Positions 9,744-18,526 of a stretch of 64,000 nucleotides of DNA are shown piece by piece. The notes below the pieces were generated by a model, which searched no databases, was not told the origin of the DNA, and saw nothing but the letters and a program-made list of their open reading frames with translations. The number at the start of each line of letters is the position of its first letter. Position 1 is the stretch's first letter. This stretch comes from an uncultured Alphaproteobacteria bacterium (GTDB lineage Bacteria; Pseudomonadota; Alphaproteobacteria; HIMB59; GCA-002718135), in NCBI GenBank assembly GCA_902567855.1, contig CACFOQ010000001.1, forward strand, positions 1-64,000. Reading direction: 5' to 3'. Both the position numbers and the translations under genes were made by a program.

Positions 9744-11009
9744 TTAACCGTGCAACTTCGGATCTGGACCAGCACCACGTTCATCTAAATTTATGCCTTG
9801 CTCAAATCTCTTTAAATGATGATGCTGTATGTATTTATGAGGCTGTTCATTAGCTATTAAATCAGCAAAATACCAACCAGAAGCGGGACTAGCCTTAAAG
9901 CCTCCATAATTCCATCCAGCATTTAAATATAAATTTGAAATTGGAGTTTTACATATAAAAAAAGTACCATCCATAGACATATCCATTACTCCTGCCCAAT
10001 GTCTTAGCAAACGAAGTCTACCTATAGAAGGTAGAATTGCCATAGCTGCTTCCGCAACATCTTGCACCATAGGTAAGTTACCTCTTTGCGCATAAGACTT
10101 ATACCAATCTAAGTCTCCTCCAAAAACTAAACTTCCTTTATCAGATTGAGAAATATAGAAATGTGCTCCGCCCACTCCATAAACAACAACATGATCTAAA
10201 AAAGGTTTAACTGCTTCAGTAACAAATGCTTGCAGTTTATGTGACTCAATAGGTAAATTACCTAAATCAGCCATCTGCCATAAAAGAGAAGTATTTCCAG
10301 CAACTGCAAAACCTATTTTATTTCCTTTCATTATTCCTCTAGAAGTTTGTAAACTTTCAATATTGCCATTTTTTCGAGTGATACCAGTTACTTCACAGTT
10401 TTGTATTATATCAACACCAAGAGAATCTGCCGCTCTAGCATAACCCCATACTGCAGAATCATGTCTAGCATTTCCTGCACGACGTTGAACAGCCGCTCCG
10501 ATAATAGGAAAACGAGCATCATTATAATTTAAATGAGGAATATTTTTTTTTAAAGTATTAAGATCCCATAACTCACCGTCAGTTCCGTGAAGTCGCATTG
10601 TGTTATATCTTCGCGCATTTGAGTCTTTTGCTCCAGGACTATGATAAAGATTAACATGAGCTCGTTGACTAAACATAACATTGTAATTTAATTCATGACT
10701 TAAATTTTCCCATAGTTTCAAGGAATGTTCATAAAACTCATGACTTCCTGGCATCATATAGTTAGATCTGATAATTGTTGTATTTCTGCCTGCATTTCCT
10801 CCACCAATCCAACCTTTTTCTAAAACTGCTATTTTATTTACATTGTGATTTTTTGCTAAATAATATGCTGTTGCAAGACCATGAAGTCCTCCACCAATAA
10901 TAATAACATTATAGTTAGATTTTGGTTCAGGGTCTCGCCATTGTCTGCTCCATCCAGTTTGGCCATTCAAACCATTTTTGAAAACATTCCAAGCGTTAAA
11001 TTTAGTCAT
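9744..11009 (-). CDS. soxB: Sarcosine oxidase beta subunit
   Basis: A 421-residue flavoprotein (DAO family) that carries FAD and the covalent FMN of the heterotetramer and performs the oxidation of the N-methyl group. The FAD fold is at VIIIGGGLHGLATAYYLAK (about 36-54). The block GWIGGGNAGRNTTIIRSNY (about 67-85), V-Q-R-R-A-G-N-A-R-H-D (about 165-175) and the C-terminal NAGWNYGGFKASPASGW (about 370-386) are typical SoxB. It follows the proline-racemase-family gene by 24 bp and abuts soxD. Confidence 0.95.
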   Translation of the reverse strand: MTKFNAWNVFKNGLNGQTGWSRQWRDPEPKSNYNVIIIGGGLHGLATAYYLAKNHNVNKIAVLEKGWIGGGNAGRNTTIIRSNYMMPGSHEFYEHSLKLWENLSHELNYNVMFSQRAHVNLYHSPGAKDSNARRYNTMRLHGTDGELWDLNTLKKNIPHLNYNDARFPIIGAAVQRRAGNARHDSAVWGYARAADSLGVDIIQNCEVTGITRKNGNIESLQTSRGIMKGNKIGFAVAGNTSLLWQMADLGNLPIESHKLQAFVTEAVKPFLDHVVVYGVGGAHFYISQSDKGSLVFGGDLDWYKSYAQRGNLPMVQDVAEAAMAILPSIGRLRLLRHWAGVMDMSMDGTFFICKTPISNLYLNAGWNYGGFKASPASGWYFADLIANEQPHKYIQHHHLKRFEQGINLDERGAGPDPKLHG

Positions 11010-11033
11010 TAAAAAACCTTCTATATTTATTTT

Positions 11034-12050
11034 TTATAAAGGCCAAGTATCATTTAATCGATATCCTTGTGGAAATGGATCTTTATCATCTAAATATAAA
11101 ACCTGTTCCCCAGTTATAAATGCACTTCCTTTAATATTTGGTAATATCATTTTTTTAGAATTTTCATCAATTTCATTTTCAATAAAACATTCAAAAGTTG
11201 AATCAATAATTGATTGAGAAATAATTTTTTCATTAATATCTATTTGATTTTTTTTTCTTAATAATGCTAATCTTGCTGAAGTACCAGTACCACAAGGAGA
11301 CCTATCTAATTTACCAGGCCTAATAACAACAGTATTTTTAGCAATTTTTTCTCCTTTTTCATTTGTGTAAATAGGCTCCATAAATTGACAAAAAGAAATA
11401 TAATTTAAATTTGGAATTGTTGGGTGCTGAAAACCAATTTGATCATTTGCTTCTTTTAATAACTCTCTAGCTATATCTACAAATGATTTAGCATTCTCTG
11501 GAACTATTTTTAAATTAAAATCTTGTGCATCACATAATAAAAAACTATCTCCTCCATACGCCGTACTTACAATTATTTTTCCATAATTTTTTGTTTTAAG
11601 TTCAACTTCTAGTTTATCAATAAATGATGGTAAATTTGAAATTGAAACATTTTTTACTTTATTATCTTCACATTCAGCTACAACTTTAATTATCCCCCCA
11701 GGTGCTTCAAGACTTAATTGAGTTAGAGGATAATTCATTTTTAAAAATTTTTTTTCTAATAATACTGTTGAAACACAAATTGAATTAGAGCCACTCATTG
11801 GAGGATTATCTTCAGGTTCCATTATGACAAATCCAGCATCTGCAATAGGATCTGATGGCTTTACAATTATATTGCAATGCTTGAATACACCTCCTCGTGG
11901 TTCATTTAAAAAAAAATTTCTCCATTTTTTATCTTTAAATAATGCTATAGATGCTTCTTTAGGTGAATTATAATTTATTTTTTCTAAACCAATAACCACA
12001 TCACCAATTTCACCACAACAGTGAGCATTGTAGAGTTTTATTTTCTGCAT
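11034..12050 (-). CDS. Proline racemase family, probable trans-3-hydroxy-L-proline dehydratase
   Basis: A 338-residue enzyme of the proline racemase superfamily. Racemases and 4-hydroxyproline epimerases usually use two catalytic Cys. Here the first site reads N-P-P-M-S-G-S-N-S (Ser86) while the second is DRSPCGTGTSARLA (Cys253). A Ser/Cys pair is known in trans-3-hydroxyproline dehydratases and in some 4-hydroxyproline epimerases, so a dehydratase giving pyrroline-2-carboxylate is the leading guess. The EutC-like protein upstream belongs to the family that includes pyrroline-2-carboxylate reductases, which would complete such a route. It overlaps the M24 gene by 1 bp. Confidence 0.72.
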   Translation of the reverse strand: MQKIKLYNAHCCGEIGDVVIGLEKINYNSPKEASIALFKDKKWRNFFLNEPRGGVFKHCNIIVKPSDPIADAGFVIMEPEDNPPMSGSNSICVSTVLLEKKFLKMNYPLTQLSLEAPGGIIKVVAECEDNKVKNVSISNLPSFIDKLEVELKTKNYGKIIVSTAYGGDSFLLCDAQDFNLKIVPENAKSFVDIARELLKEANDQIGFQHPTIPNLNYISFCQFMEPIYTNEKGEKIAKNTVVIRPGKLDRSPCGTGTSARLALLRKKNQIDINEKIISQSIIDSTFECFIENEIDENSKKMILPNIKGSAFITGEQVLYLDDKDPFPQGYRLNDTWPL

Positions 12051-13204
12051 TAATTAATAATTAAATCTTCTATAGCTTTAGAATGGTGAGTTATCTGCTC
12101 ATGTCCATCTTTAGTAATAATAAAACTATCTCCTACTTGTGATCTAAAATCTTTAGCACTAGCTCCACCATCAACTGCAAACACCATACCTGGCTGAAGA
12201 ATAGTTTTATTACCAACAACAAGTTGTGGTTCTTCTAAAAAACTAAAACCTGTACCGCGACCACAACGAAAAGTAGGGTACGGATAACCTTCTGACTGCA
12301 CAGTATCAGCATAAGCTGCATGCACTTCCTCAGCAGTAACTCCTGGACCAAGTACATCTAAAGCTGCTTTTTGAGATTTTACCGCAACCTCGAATGCTTT
12401 AATTTGTTCTTTTTGTTGAATTTCTTCAACCCAAAAAACTCTATCAAATCCAAGTTTAAATCTGTGAAAATTAGTAGAACCACAATAACAGCAAAAAATA
12501 GGATCTCCTTTTTTAACTAATTTTGTAGAAGCGCGATGATGAGTTTTTGGTAAATCTTTTCCTGAAGAAATAGCTGCTAAAAAATGAATGTTAGGAGACA
12601 TATTTGGACTATTTGGATAATGAGACTTTAATAATTCAGCTGCCTTTCTTGTGCCAGCTTCTGATTGAGCTAGGGCAATTTCAAATTCTGGAACATTATG
12701 AGCAATAACTGATTTAGCACCATCCATCATGGCCATGGCAACTTCACCTGCATGTCTTGCTATTTGTAATTCTTCATCAGATTTAATCATGCGTATATTA
12801 TCAATAATTGGAGTGATATTTCCCATTATCTTTCCACTTATTATTTCAGCTAAATAATTACTTACTGTTGCATTAATTTTATATCTTTCAAAAAATATTT
12901 TATTGTACTTACCTATTATTTTTGGCAAACATTCTCTCCACTCTTCTCCAATACCATCATTCCAAGTTTCTATTTTATCTACAGGCGTATCTTCTGGAAC
13001 TAATAATACATCAAGTAAAGGAGTAATTAATATGCTTTGTTCATCTTTTGGAACAAGAAGGATAGTTGGTCGATTAAAATCCATGTGAAGAAAATCATGG
13101 TATCCAGTAAAATAGTAAAGATTGTCATCATCAGTAATAATTGATAGCTCAATATCGTTTTCATTCATTTTGCTTCTAAGTTTATCTAAATTATTTTTGA
13201 ACAT
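12050..13204 (-). CDS. M24 creatinase/aminopeptidase P-like protein lacking metal ligands
   Basis: A 384-residue pita-bread protein: N-terminal creatinase domain (about 1-130, with Y-Y-F-T-G-Y-H-D) and C-terminal M24 domain (about 135-380). At the positions of the five canonical metal ligands it reads F-C-C-Y-C-G-S (first Asp replaced), G-F-D-R-V (second Asp perhaps kept), G-R-G-T-G-F (His replaced by Arg), A-V-D-G-G (Glu to Asp) and S-Q-V-G-D (last Glu lost). It is thus probably not an aminopeptidase, but a metal-free amidohydrolase of the creatinase or ectoine hydrolase kind. It is distinct from the DoeA at 4717. Its place between the M20 gene and the hydroxyproline dehydratase-like gene suggests a ring- or amide-opening step on a small substrate, not identified. 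Confidence 0.75.
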   Translation of the reverse strand: MFKNNLDKLRSKMNENDIELSIITDDDNLYYFTGYHDFLHMDFNRPTILLVPKDEQSILITPLLDVLLVPEDTPVDKIETWNDGIGEEWRECLPKIIGKYNKIFFERYKINATVSNYLAEIISGKIMGNITPIIDNIRMIKSDEELQIARHAGEVAMAMMDGAKSVIAHNVPEFEIALAQSEAGTRKAAELLKSHYPNSPNMSPNIHFLAAISSGKDLPKTHHRASTKLVKKGDPIFCCYCGSTNFHRFKLGFDRVFWVEEIQQKEQIKAFEVAVKSQKAALDVLGPGVTAEEVHAAYADTVQSEGYPYPTFRCGRGTGFSFLEEPQLVVGNKTILQPGMVFAVDGGASAKDFRSQVGDSFIITKDGHEQITHHSKAIEDLIIN

Positions 13205-13226
13205 CTAAACTCCCCTTCAAATAAAA

Positions 13227-14381
13227 TTATTTTAATTGTTGTTCTGCCAACTCTACCCAATAAGAAGAACCAATAACTAATAATTCATCATTAAAATCAT
13301 AATCTGCTGCATGTAAAGGTCTTCCATTTGAACCTTCTATTCCATTTCCCATTAAAACAAAACAGCCAGGTTTATCATTAGACATTATAGAAAAATCTTC
13401 TGAAAATAATCTAGGTTCAATATCTCCATTACTTTTTTTATTTCCTAATAAAGAATTGGCAGCTTTTGTTGCATAATCCACTTGTTCTGATTCATTAAAA
13501 GTTACAGGACAAGTAGTCTTATAACTAATGTCACAAGAAACACCATGTGCATCACAAATGCCTTTTGTGATTTTTTTCATATTTTTTTCAATCAATTCAT
13601 TAGTTTGTTTTGATAAGGCTCTAGCATCTCCTGTCATTTTAACTTTTCCAGGTAAAACATTTTTTTTACCATCTGTTATAAACTCAGTAATTGAAATAAT
13701 ACCGTTATCTGCAGGATTTAATTTTCTTGAAACTATAGATTGTAAAGCTATAGCAACTTGAGAACCAACAGTTATAGCATCTACTCCCATATGAGGTAGC
13801 GCAGCGTGCCCTCCTTTAGCTTCTATATTAATTTCAAATAAATTTTCACTTGCTGTTATTGCTCCTTTTCTTGTACCAAAAGAACCAACTTCCATACCAG
13901 GTATATTATGCATAGCATATACTTCATCTATAGAAAACTTTGTGAATAAACCCTCCTCAATCATAGTTTTAGCACCAAAGGTATTTTCTTCATCAGGTTG
14001 AAAAATAAAATAAATAGTTCCATCGAAGTTTCCATGTTCTGCTAGATATTTTGCTGCACCTAACAACATTGTTGTATGACCATCATGCCCGCATGCATGC
14101 ATTCTATTCTCTATTTTAGATTTATATGAAAACGTATTTATTTCATTAATCGGTAAGGCATCCATATCTGCTCTAATTCCTATACTTTTAGTGCTTGTTC
14201 CTTTTTTTAATACACCAACAACACCAGTCTTTGCTATACCTTGATGAACCTCTATTCCAAATTCATTTAATAAATTTGCTACTTTATTAGAAGCATATAC
14301 TTCTTCAAAACTTATTTGTGGATTCATATGTAAATCATGTCTCCAATCAACAAGTTGATTATGTAAGCTTTTAGTTTTCAT
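13227..14381 (-). CDS. M20D amidohydrolase, candidate DoeB2-type deacetylase
   Basis: A 384-residue metal-dependent amidohydrolase of the aminoacylase/hippurate hydrolase type. Metal ligands are seen at M-H-A-C-G-H-D-G-H (Cys97, His99), D-E-E (130-132), MHN (His158) and the C-terminal L-H-A-A-D-Y-D-F-N-D. The dimerisation lid has KGGHAALPH. In ectoine breakdown, the M20 protein DoeB2 is an alternative to the AstE/AspA-like DoeB/EutE that removes acetate from N-acetyl-diaminobutyrate, and the neighbourhood (EutABC, DoeA) supports that role. No AstE-type deacetylase is in the window. The deacetylase role is inferred from context; the enzyme class is firm. Confidence 0.8.
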   Translation of the reverse strand: MKTKSLHNQLVDWRHDLHMNPQISFEEVYASNKVANLLNEFGIEVHQGIAKTGVVGVLKKGTSTKSIGIRADMDALPINEINTFSYKSKIENRMHACGHDGHTTMLLGAAKYLAEHGNFDGTIYFIFQPDEENTFGAKTMIEEGLFTKFSIDEVYAMHNIPGMEVGSFGTRKGAITASENLFEINIEAKGGHAALPHMGVDAITVGSQVAIALQSIVSRKLNPADNGIISITEFITDGKKNVLPGKVKMTGDARALSKQTNELIEKNMKKITKGICDAHGVSCDISYKTTCPVTFNESEQVDYATKAANSLLGNKKSNGDIEPRLFSEDFSIMSNDKPGCFVLMGNGIEGSNGRPLHAADYDFNDELLVIGSSYWVELAEQQLK

Positions 14382-14386
14382 ATTTA

Positions 14387-15829
14387 TTAAATATTATTAA
14401 ATTCTTTAATTTGATTATCAAGAGAAAGCATATATTGAAAATGATCATTCCAAAAGTTTTGATTTTTTCTTTTTTCAAATTCTTCTATAGCAATTCCCTG
14501 CTGTTCTACCCAAGTATAGTATCCTAAGTTAAAAATTCTCTCTTTTTCCCTTTGATTAAGTTCAAGTGTATTATCCGTTGTAGCACCTTTAAGGTATTGT
14601 CCAATAATTTCAGCACAAGAAAATTCGTCATAAATTCCAATAAATTCTTCTTTTGTCCTATCTAATTCTGAAAGGTATAAATCTGCTCCATCTGTGGCAA
14701 CAGTAATAATTGCATCATTTGAACCTAAATTCATGTACTTTGCAATTTTAATTGAAGCAAGAATATTAGCAATAGTTGAAAATCCAAATTCAGGCAGTCT
14801 ATTGATAAAGTTTTTTTCAAAACCTTTTTTATTAATTAAATATTTTTGACCAATCTCAGTATTAAAAACCATATTAAGGTTATTTGTTGCTTTTTCAGAA
14901 ATGCCAACAACAAAATCTGTATTCATTACATTGTGTATTAAAGGAACATGCTTGTCTCCTATACCTTGAATATTATGCTCTCCGTATCCATTATTAAGTA
15001 AAGTAGGGCATTCTGTTGCTTCAACAACTGCAATTTTTGAATTCAAATGATCTTTTAAATAATCCCCTGCAGCTAATGTACCACTTGATCCAGAAGCACT
15101 AACATAAAATTTTGCCTGTAAATCTGAATCACCCTTTACTTCTAAAAAAGACTTTTCAAAAGAAGGGCCAGTAACAGCTCGATGAATTGCATAGTTATAG
15201 TACTCATCAAATTGATTAATAATATCATTTTTACTATCTTTTTTTAATTCATTACATGCATCATAGATTTCTTTGACATTACTTTCGGTCCCAGTTGTTT
15301 TGATAATATCATTTTTGTCTTCTACCCATTCTTCAAGCCAAGAGAATCTTTCTTTACTCATTCCTTCAGGTAAGATCGCTATACTTTTTAAACCAAGTAT
15401 TCTTGATATTGCTACTCCCCCTCTACAATAATTTCCTGTTGAAGGCCAAACAGCTTTATTATTTTCAAAATCAAAAGTACCGTTTAAAATTCTTGGAAGC
15501 AAACATCCATATGCAGCTAAAACTTTATGAGCTGTAATAAGAGGAAATAATTTTCCAATATTAACAATTATTTTTGCCTCTACTCCTGTGAATTCACTTG
15601 GAAGTACAATGTGTTCAGGTACTTTAGAAAAATCAGAGTGATCTCTATTATTAAACCAATGTACTCTAAACAAATTAAGAGGATCAATTGCATCTTTATC
15701 GAGATTTTTAAGCTTTTTTCTAATAGATTCATCAATTAAATGAGGATTAGAAAGTTCTGAGATTGTAGGCAAAACTATATTTCTTTTTTTAAAATACTCA
15801 GATGTTTTTGTAATAATTGAATTATTCAT
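14387..15829 (-). CDS. PLP-dependent fold-type II enzyme (ammonia-lyase/cysteine synthase-like), substrate unknown
   Basis: A 480-residue enzyme of the tryptophan synthase beta superfamily. The PLP lysine is Lys102 in I-T-A-H-K-V-L-A-A-Y-G, the substrate loop is W-P-S-T-G-N-Y-C-R-G-G (128-138) and the phosphate loop is S-G-S-S-G-T (246-251). It is longer than serine/threonine dehydratases and cysteine synthases (310-350) and has extra N- and C-terminal parts, in the size range of D-serine dehydratase and diaminopropionate ammonia-lyase. Given the flanking M20 and EutC genes, a diamino acid such as 2,4-diaminobutyrate is a plausible substrate, but this is a guess. It has 3-5 bp gaps on each side. 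Confidence 0.8.
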   Translation of the reverse strand: MNNSIITKTSEYFKKRNIVLPTISELSNPHLIDESIRKKLKNLDKDAIDPLNLFRVHWFNNRDHSDFSKVPEHIVLPSEFTGVEAKIIVNIGKLFPLITAHKVLAAYGCLLPRILNGTFDFENNKAVWPSTGNYCRGGVAISRILGLKSIAILPEGMSKERFSWLEEWVEDKNDIIKTTGTESNVKEIYDACNELKKDSKNDIINQFDEYYNYAIHRAVTGPSFEKSFLEVKGDSDLQAKFYVSASGSSGTLAAGDYLKDHLNSKIAVVEATECPTLLNNGYGEHNIQGIGDKHVPLIHNVMNTDFVVGISEKATNNLNMVFNTEIGQKYLINKKGFEKNFINRLPEFGFSTIANILASIKIAKYMNLGSNDAIITVATDGADLYLSELDRTKEEFIGIYDEFSCAEIIGQYLKGATTDNTLELNQREKERIFNLGYYTWVEQQGIAIEEFEKRKNQNFWNDHFQYMLSLDNQIKEFNNI

Positions 15830-15832
15830 ATC

Positions 15833-16813
15833 TTATTCAATTTTAGTACCTAATTTTAAATTCATAGCTATTTCGTATGTTTGTCTAGCAATAGCTGTAT
15901 CTTGAACACCAGTTCCAGTCAAATCACATACTGTTATATCTTCTTTGTTTTTTCTGCCTAAACTAGGGTCAAGTATAATATTTCCAAGTTCATAATATTT
16001 TTCATTTGAAGAAATTAAATTTTTTTCTATAGCGTGATGTAATTCACCTAAAATTTTTGTTTGAGATAAGCTATCTGGAATATAAAGGTCACATTCTTTA
16101 ATGATTAGAGGATCTAATTCATTTTTTGATTCAGCATCAGAGCCCATAGCAGTTATATGTAATCCTTTTTTTAACCATTCATTTTTTATTAAAGGGGATT
16201 TGCTAGGAGTAGTAGTAACAAGTATTTCTGATTGCTTAACAACTTCTTCCACAGAAGTACAAGAATGAATATTAATATTTAAATTTTTAAGTTCATTGAT
16301 AAATTTATTTATCTTTTCTTGATCTCTAGCCCATATGAATGCTGTTTCAATATCTCTAACCAAACTTAAAGCTTGAAGTTGTAACTTTGCTTGAATGCCT
16401 GCACCTATAATACCCGCTTTAGTTGATTGAGGATTTGATAAATATTTAGCTGCTATAGCACCTGCAATAGCTGTACGCACATCAGTTAAATATCCTTTGT
16501 CTAATAAAACTGATTTTAAAACGCCAGTTTCTGAGTCTAATAAAATCATCAATCCATTACTAGAAGGAAGTCCTAATTTTGGATTATTAAAAAATCCTGA
16601 AGCTATTTTTATAGCATAACTATCTAAACCATCAATATATGCAGCCTTAACATCTGACTCACCATGATACTGCTCAATATCAAGACGCAAAATTGGAGGC
16701 ATTGTAGTTTTCCCTAAAGCTAAATTTTTAAATGCATCCTCTATGATAGGTATAAGTTGTTCATTAAGCTTAACACATTTCTTTATTTCTTCTGAATTTA
16801 ATAAAATTGTCAT
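15833..16813 (-). CDS. eutC: EutC-like ornithine cyclodeaminase/mu-crystallin family protein
   Basis: A 326-residue NAD(P)-binding protein. The start at 16813 is chosen because its ATG overlaps the eutB stop as ATGA and gives M-T-I-L-L-N-S-E-E-I, the normal family beginning; an upstream ATG at 16867 would lie deep in eutB. Family features: Y-A-I-K-I (Lys69), Y-L-T-D-V-R-T-A (108-115) and the dinucleotide fold A-G-I-I-G-A-G-I-Q-A (133-142). EutC, with EutB, is required to convert hydroxyectoine-derived intermediates in Ruegeria. Other members are cyclodeaminases or imino acid (pyrroline-2-carboxylate) reductases. Confidence 0.82.
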   Translation of the reverse strand: MTILLNSEEIKKCVKLNEQLIPIIEDAFKNLALGKTTMPPILRLDIEQYHGESDVKAAYIDGLDSYAIKIASGFFNNPKLGLPSSNGLMILLDSETGVLKSVLLDKGYLTDVRTAIAGAIAAKYLSNPQSTKAGIIGAGIQAKLQLQALSLVRDIETAFIWARDQEKINKFINELKNLNINIHSCTSVEEVVKQSEILVTTTPSKSPLIKNEWLKKGLHITAMGSDAESKNELDPLIIKECDLYIPDSLSQTKILGELHHAIEKNLISSNEKYYELGNIILDPSLGRKNKEDITVCDLTGTGVQDTAIARQTYEIAMNLKLGTKIE

Positions 16814-17760
16814 GAAATAATTTTTCCAAATAATTCTGAATCTATATTGCCTCCACATAGTAAACAAATTGTATTTTTACCAAAATGAGAAGATAACTGA
16901 TCTTTTACTGCCATAATACTAGTAGCTGCTGCACCTTCAGTTACTAATTTATGTTTCTCAAAATTAAATTTTATACCCTCAGCAATTTTAGGTTCATCTA
17001 TTAGAATAAAATCATCAATAACATCTTTGCAAATTCCAAAAGTATATTGATTTTCTAACCCAATGCTTCCACCAAGACAATCTGCAAGAGTTTCTTCTTC
17101 CTTAACATCAACTGGTTTGCCAGCTTTTAAGCTTTCATACATTGAAGGTCCTTTTTTCATTGAAGTTGCAATAATTTTAACATTAGGTTTTTGTAATTTA
17201 ATAGCAAGAGCTATACCGCCTATCAGCCCTCCTCCTGATGTTGGAATTATGACAGAGTCAATATCTGGCATAGCTTCTAACATTTCTAAACCAACTGTAC
17301 CTTGGCCTGCTATAACATCTAAATCATCAAATGGGTGAACAAGAGTTATATTATTCTTCTTAGCAAATTCTCTAGCATATAAATCAGCTTCATCACTATT
17401 ATTTCCAATAATTTCAACCTTAGCACCTAAAGATTCTATAGCTTTTTTTCTATGTTCAGGAACCATACTTGACATAAATATTGTTGATTTAATTCCTATT
17501 TGCTTTGCTGCATGCGCAACTCCTTTTCCATGATTTCCAGTAGAGACAGCTATTACTCCTTTATTTTTTTGTTCATTTGTAAGACTCAATAATTTATTGG
17601 TTGCGCCTCTTAACTTAAAAGAACCTGTGACTTGCAAGCATTCAAGTTTTAAATAAACCTCTAAATTTTTAGAAAGTGCTAATGAATGTATTAATGGTGT
17701 GTAATTTATATAAGGAGATATAGATTTATGAGCTTTTTTAAAATCATCTAAATTTAACAT
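16810..17760 (-). CDS. eutB: EutB-like threonine/serine dehydratase family protein
   Basis: A 316-residue PLP enzyme of fold type II. The PLP lysine is Lys49 in V-T-G-S-F-K-L-R-G-A, the Asn loop is S-T-G-N-H-G-K-G (73-80) and the glycine loop S-G-G-G-L-I-G-G (175-182). The length fits EutB and serine racemase/catabolic threonine dehydratase without a regulatory ACT domain. The neighbours EutA and EutC in the order A-B-C match ectoine-utilisation operons, where EutB acts on a hydroxylated diaminobutyrate intermediate. It overlaps eutC by 4 bp and follows eutA by 13 bp. Confidence 0.83.
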   Translation of the reverse strand: MLNLDDFKKAHKSISPYINYTPLIHSLALSKNLEVYLKLECLQVTGSFKLRGATNKLLSLTNEQKNKGVIAVSTGNHGKGVAHAAKQIGIKSTIFMSSMVPEHRKKAIESLGAKVEIIGNNSDEADLYAREFAKKNNITLVHPFDDLDVIAGQGTVGLEMLEAMPDIDSVIIPTSGGGLIGGIALAIKLQKPNVKIIATSMKKGPSMYESLKAGKPVDVKEEETLADCLGGSIGLENQYTFGICKDVIDDFILIDEPKIAEGIKFNFEKHKLVTEGAAATSIMAVKDQLSSHFGKNTICLLCGGNIDSELFGKIIS

Positions 17761-17773
17761 ATTTTACCAAAAG

Positions 17774-18526
17774 CTAATTCAATAATAATTTTCCAAAATT
17801 TGAAATCTTATTATTTATATTTATTGAGCGAATTGAGTCCCAAATCATTGATTGATTACTTGAAATAATTGTTTTCTTTATTTTCTCTTCAGCTTTTTGC
17901 AAAACTTCTACTATTCTTAAGGCCGTGCATGAAACAAATATTGCATCAGATCCTTCATGATTCATTTTACAAATAGTTTCAACTATATGATCAGGTTTAA
18001 CCATAGCTATTTCAGAGTCGTAATTCAAATTAAAAGAACTAAAATTCAATACTTCAATATTATTTTTTAACAAATAATTGAAAACAGATTCATTTACAGG
18101 CTTTGGATATGGTGTCAAAACTGAAATTTTTTTTATATTAAGTTTTTTAAAGGCTTTTAATGCAGCAGTGATTGGGGTGGTGACATATGTATTTGGTTTA
18201 GACTTTTTTATTTGATTAGCTATCAAATTTTCACCCATTGCTACGGTACCTGAAGTACAGCCATATGCAATAGTATTTAATTCTTGATCAGGTAGAATAT
18301 TCTTTGCAATACTTGGAAGATGATCAGACATTTTAAGATAATTTTCATTATTAAGGGGATTATTAAATGGTATGCGATTAACAAATATATCTAAGGGTAA
18401 ATTATGACAAATTCGTCTATAATCTTGTTCAATTGTAAAATCTGTTGAAAGTGCAATTAATCCAATTCTTGGATTAGTTGCTGAATCCAACTCAGGTTTA
18501 ATGTCTATTTGTGAAAACTTACTCAT
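17774..18526 (-). CDS. eutA: EutA-like Asp/Glu racemase superfamily protein
   Basis: A 250-residue protein of the Asp/Glu/hydantoin racemase and maleate isomerase/arylmalonate decarboxylase superfamily. The two catalytic cysteines are Cys90 in A-Y-G-C-T-S-G-T and Cys200 in F-V-S-C-T-A-L-R. The first 40 residues (R-I-G-L-I-A-L-S-T-D-F-T-I-E-Q-D) are typical of EutA and maleate isomerases. In ectoine-utilisation operons EutA is thought to invert a stereocentre of hydroxyectoine or a breakdown product. Its start overlaps the amidinotransferase stop by 4 bp. Confidence 0.83.
   Translation of the reverse strand: MSKFSQIDIKPELDSATNPRIGLIALSTDFTIEQDYRRICHNLPLDIFVNRIPFNNPLNNENYLKMSDHLPSIAKNILPDQELNTIAYGCTSGTVAMGENLIANQIKKSKPNTYVTTPITAALKAFKKLNIKKISVLTPYPKPVNESVFNYLLKNNIEVLNFSSFNLNYDSEIAMVKPDHIVETICKMNHEGSDAIFVSCTALRIVEVLQKAEEKIKKTIISSNQSMIWDSIRSININNKISNFGKLLLN

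Noticed and set aside
9743-9784. Longer SoxD start
   Set aside because: It would read through the end of soxB; the start at 9742 gives the family N-terminus directly before the zinc cysteines.
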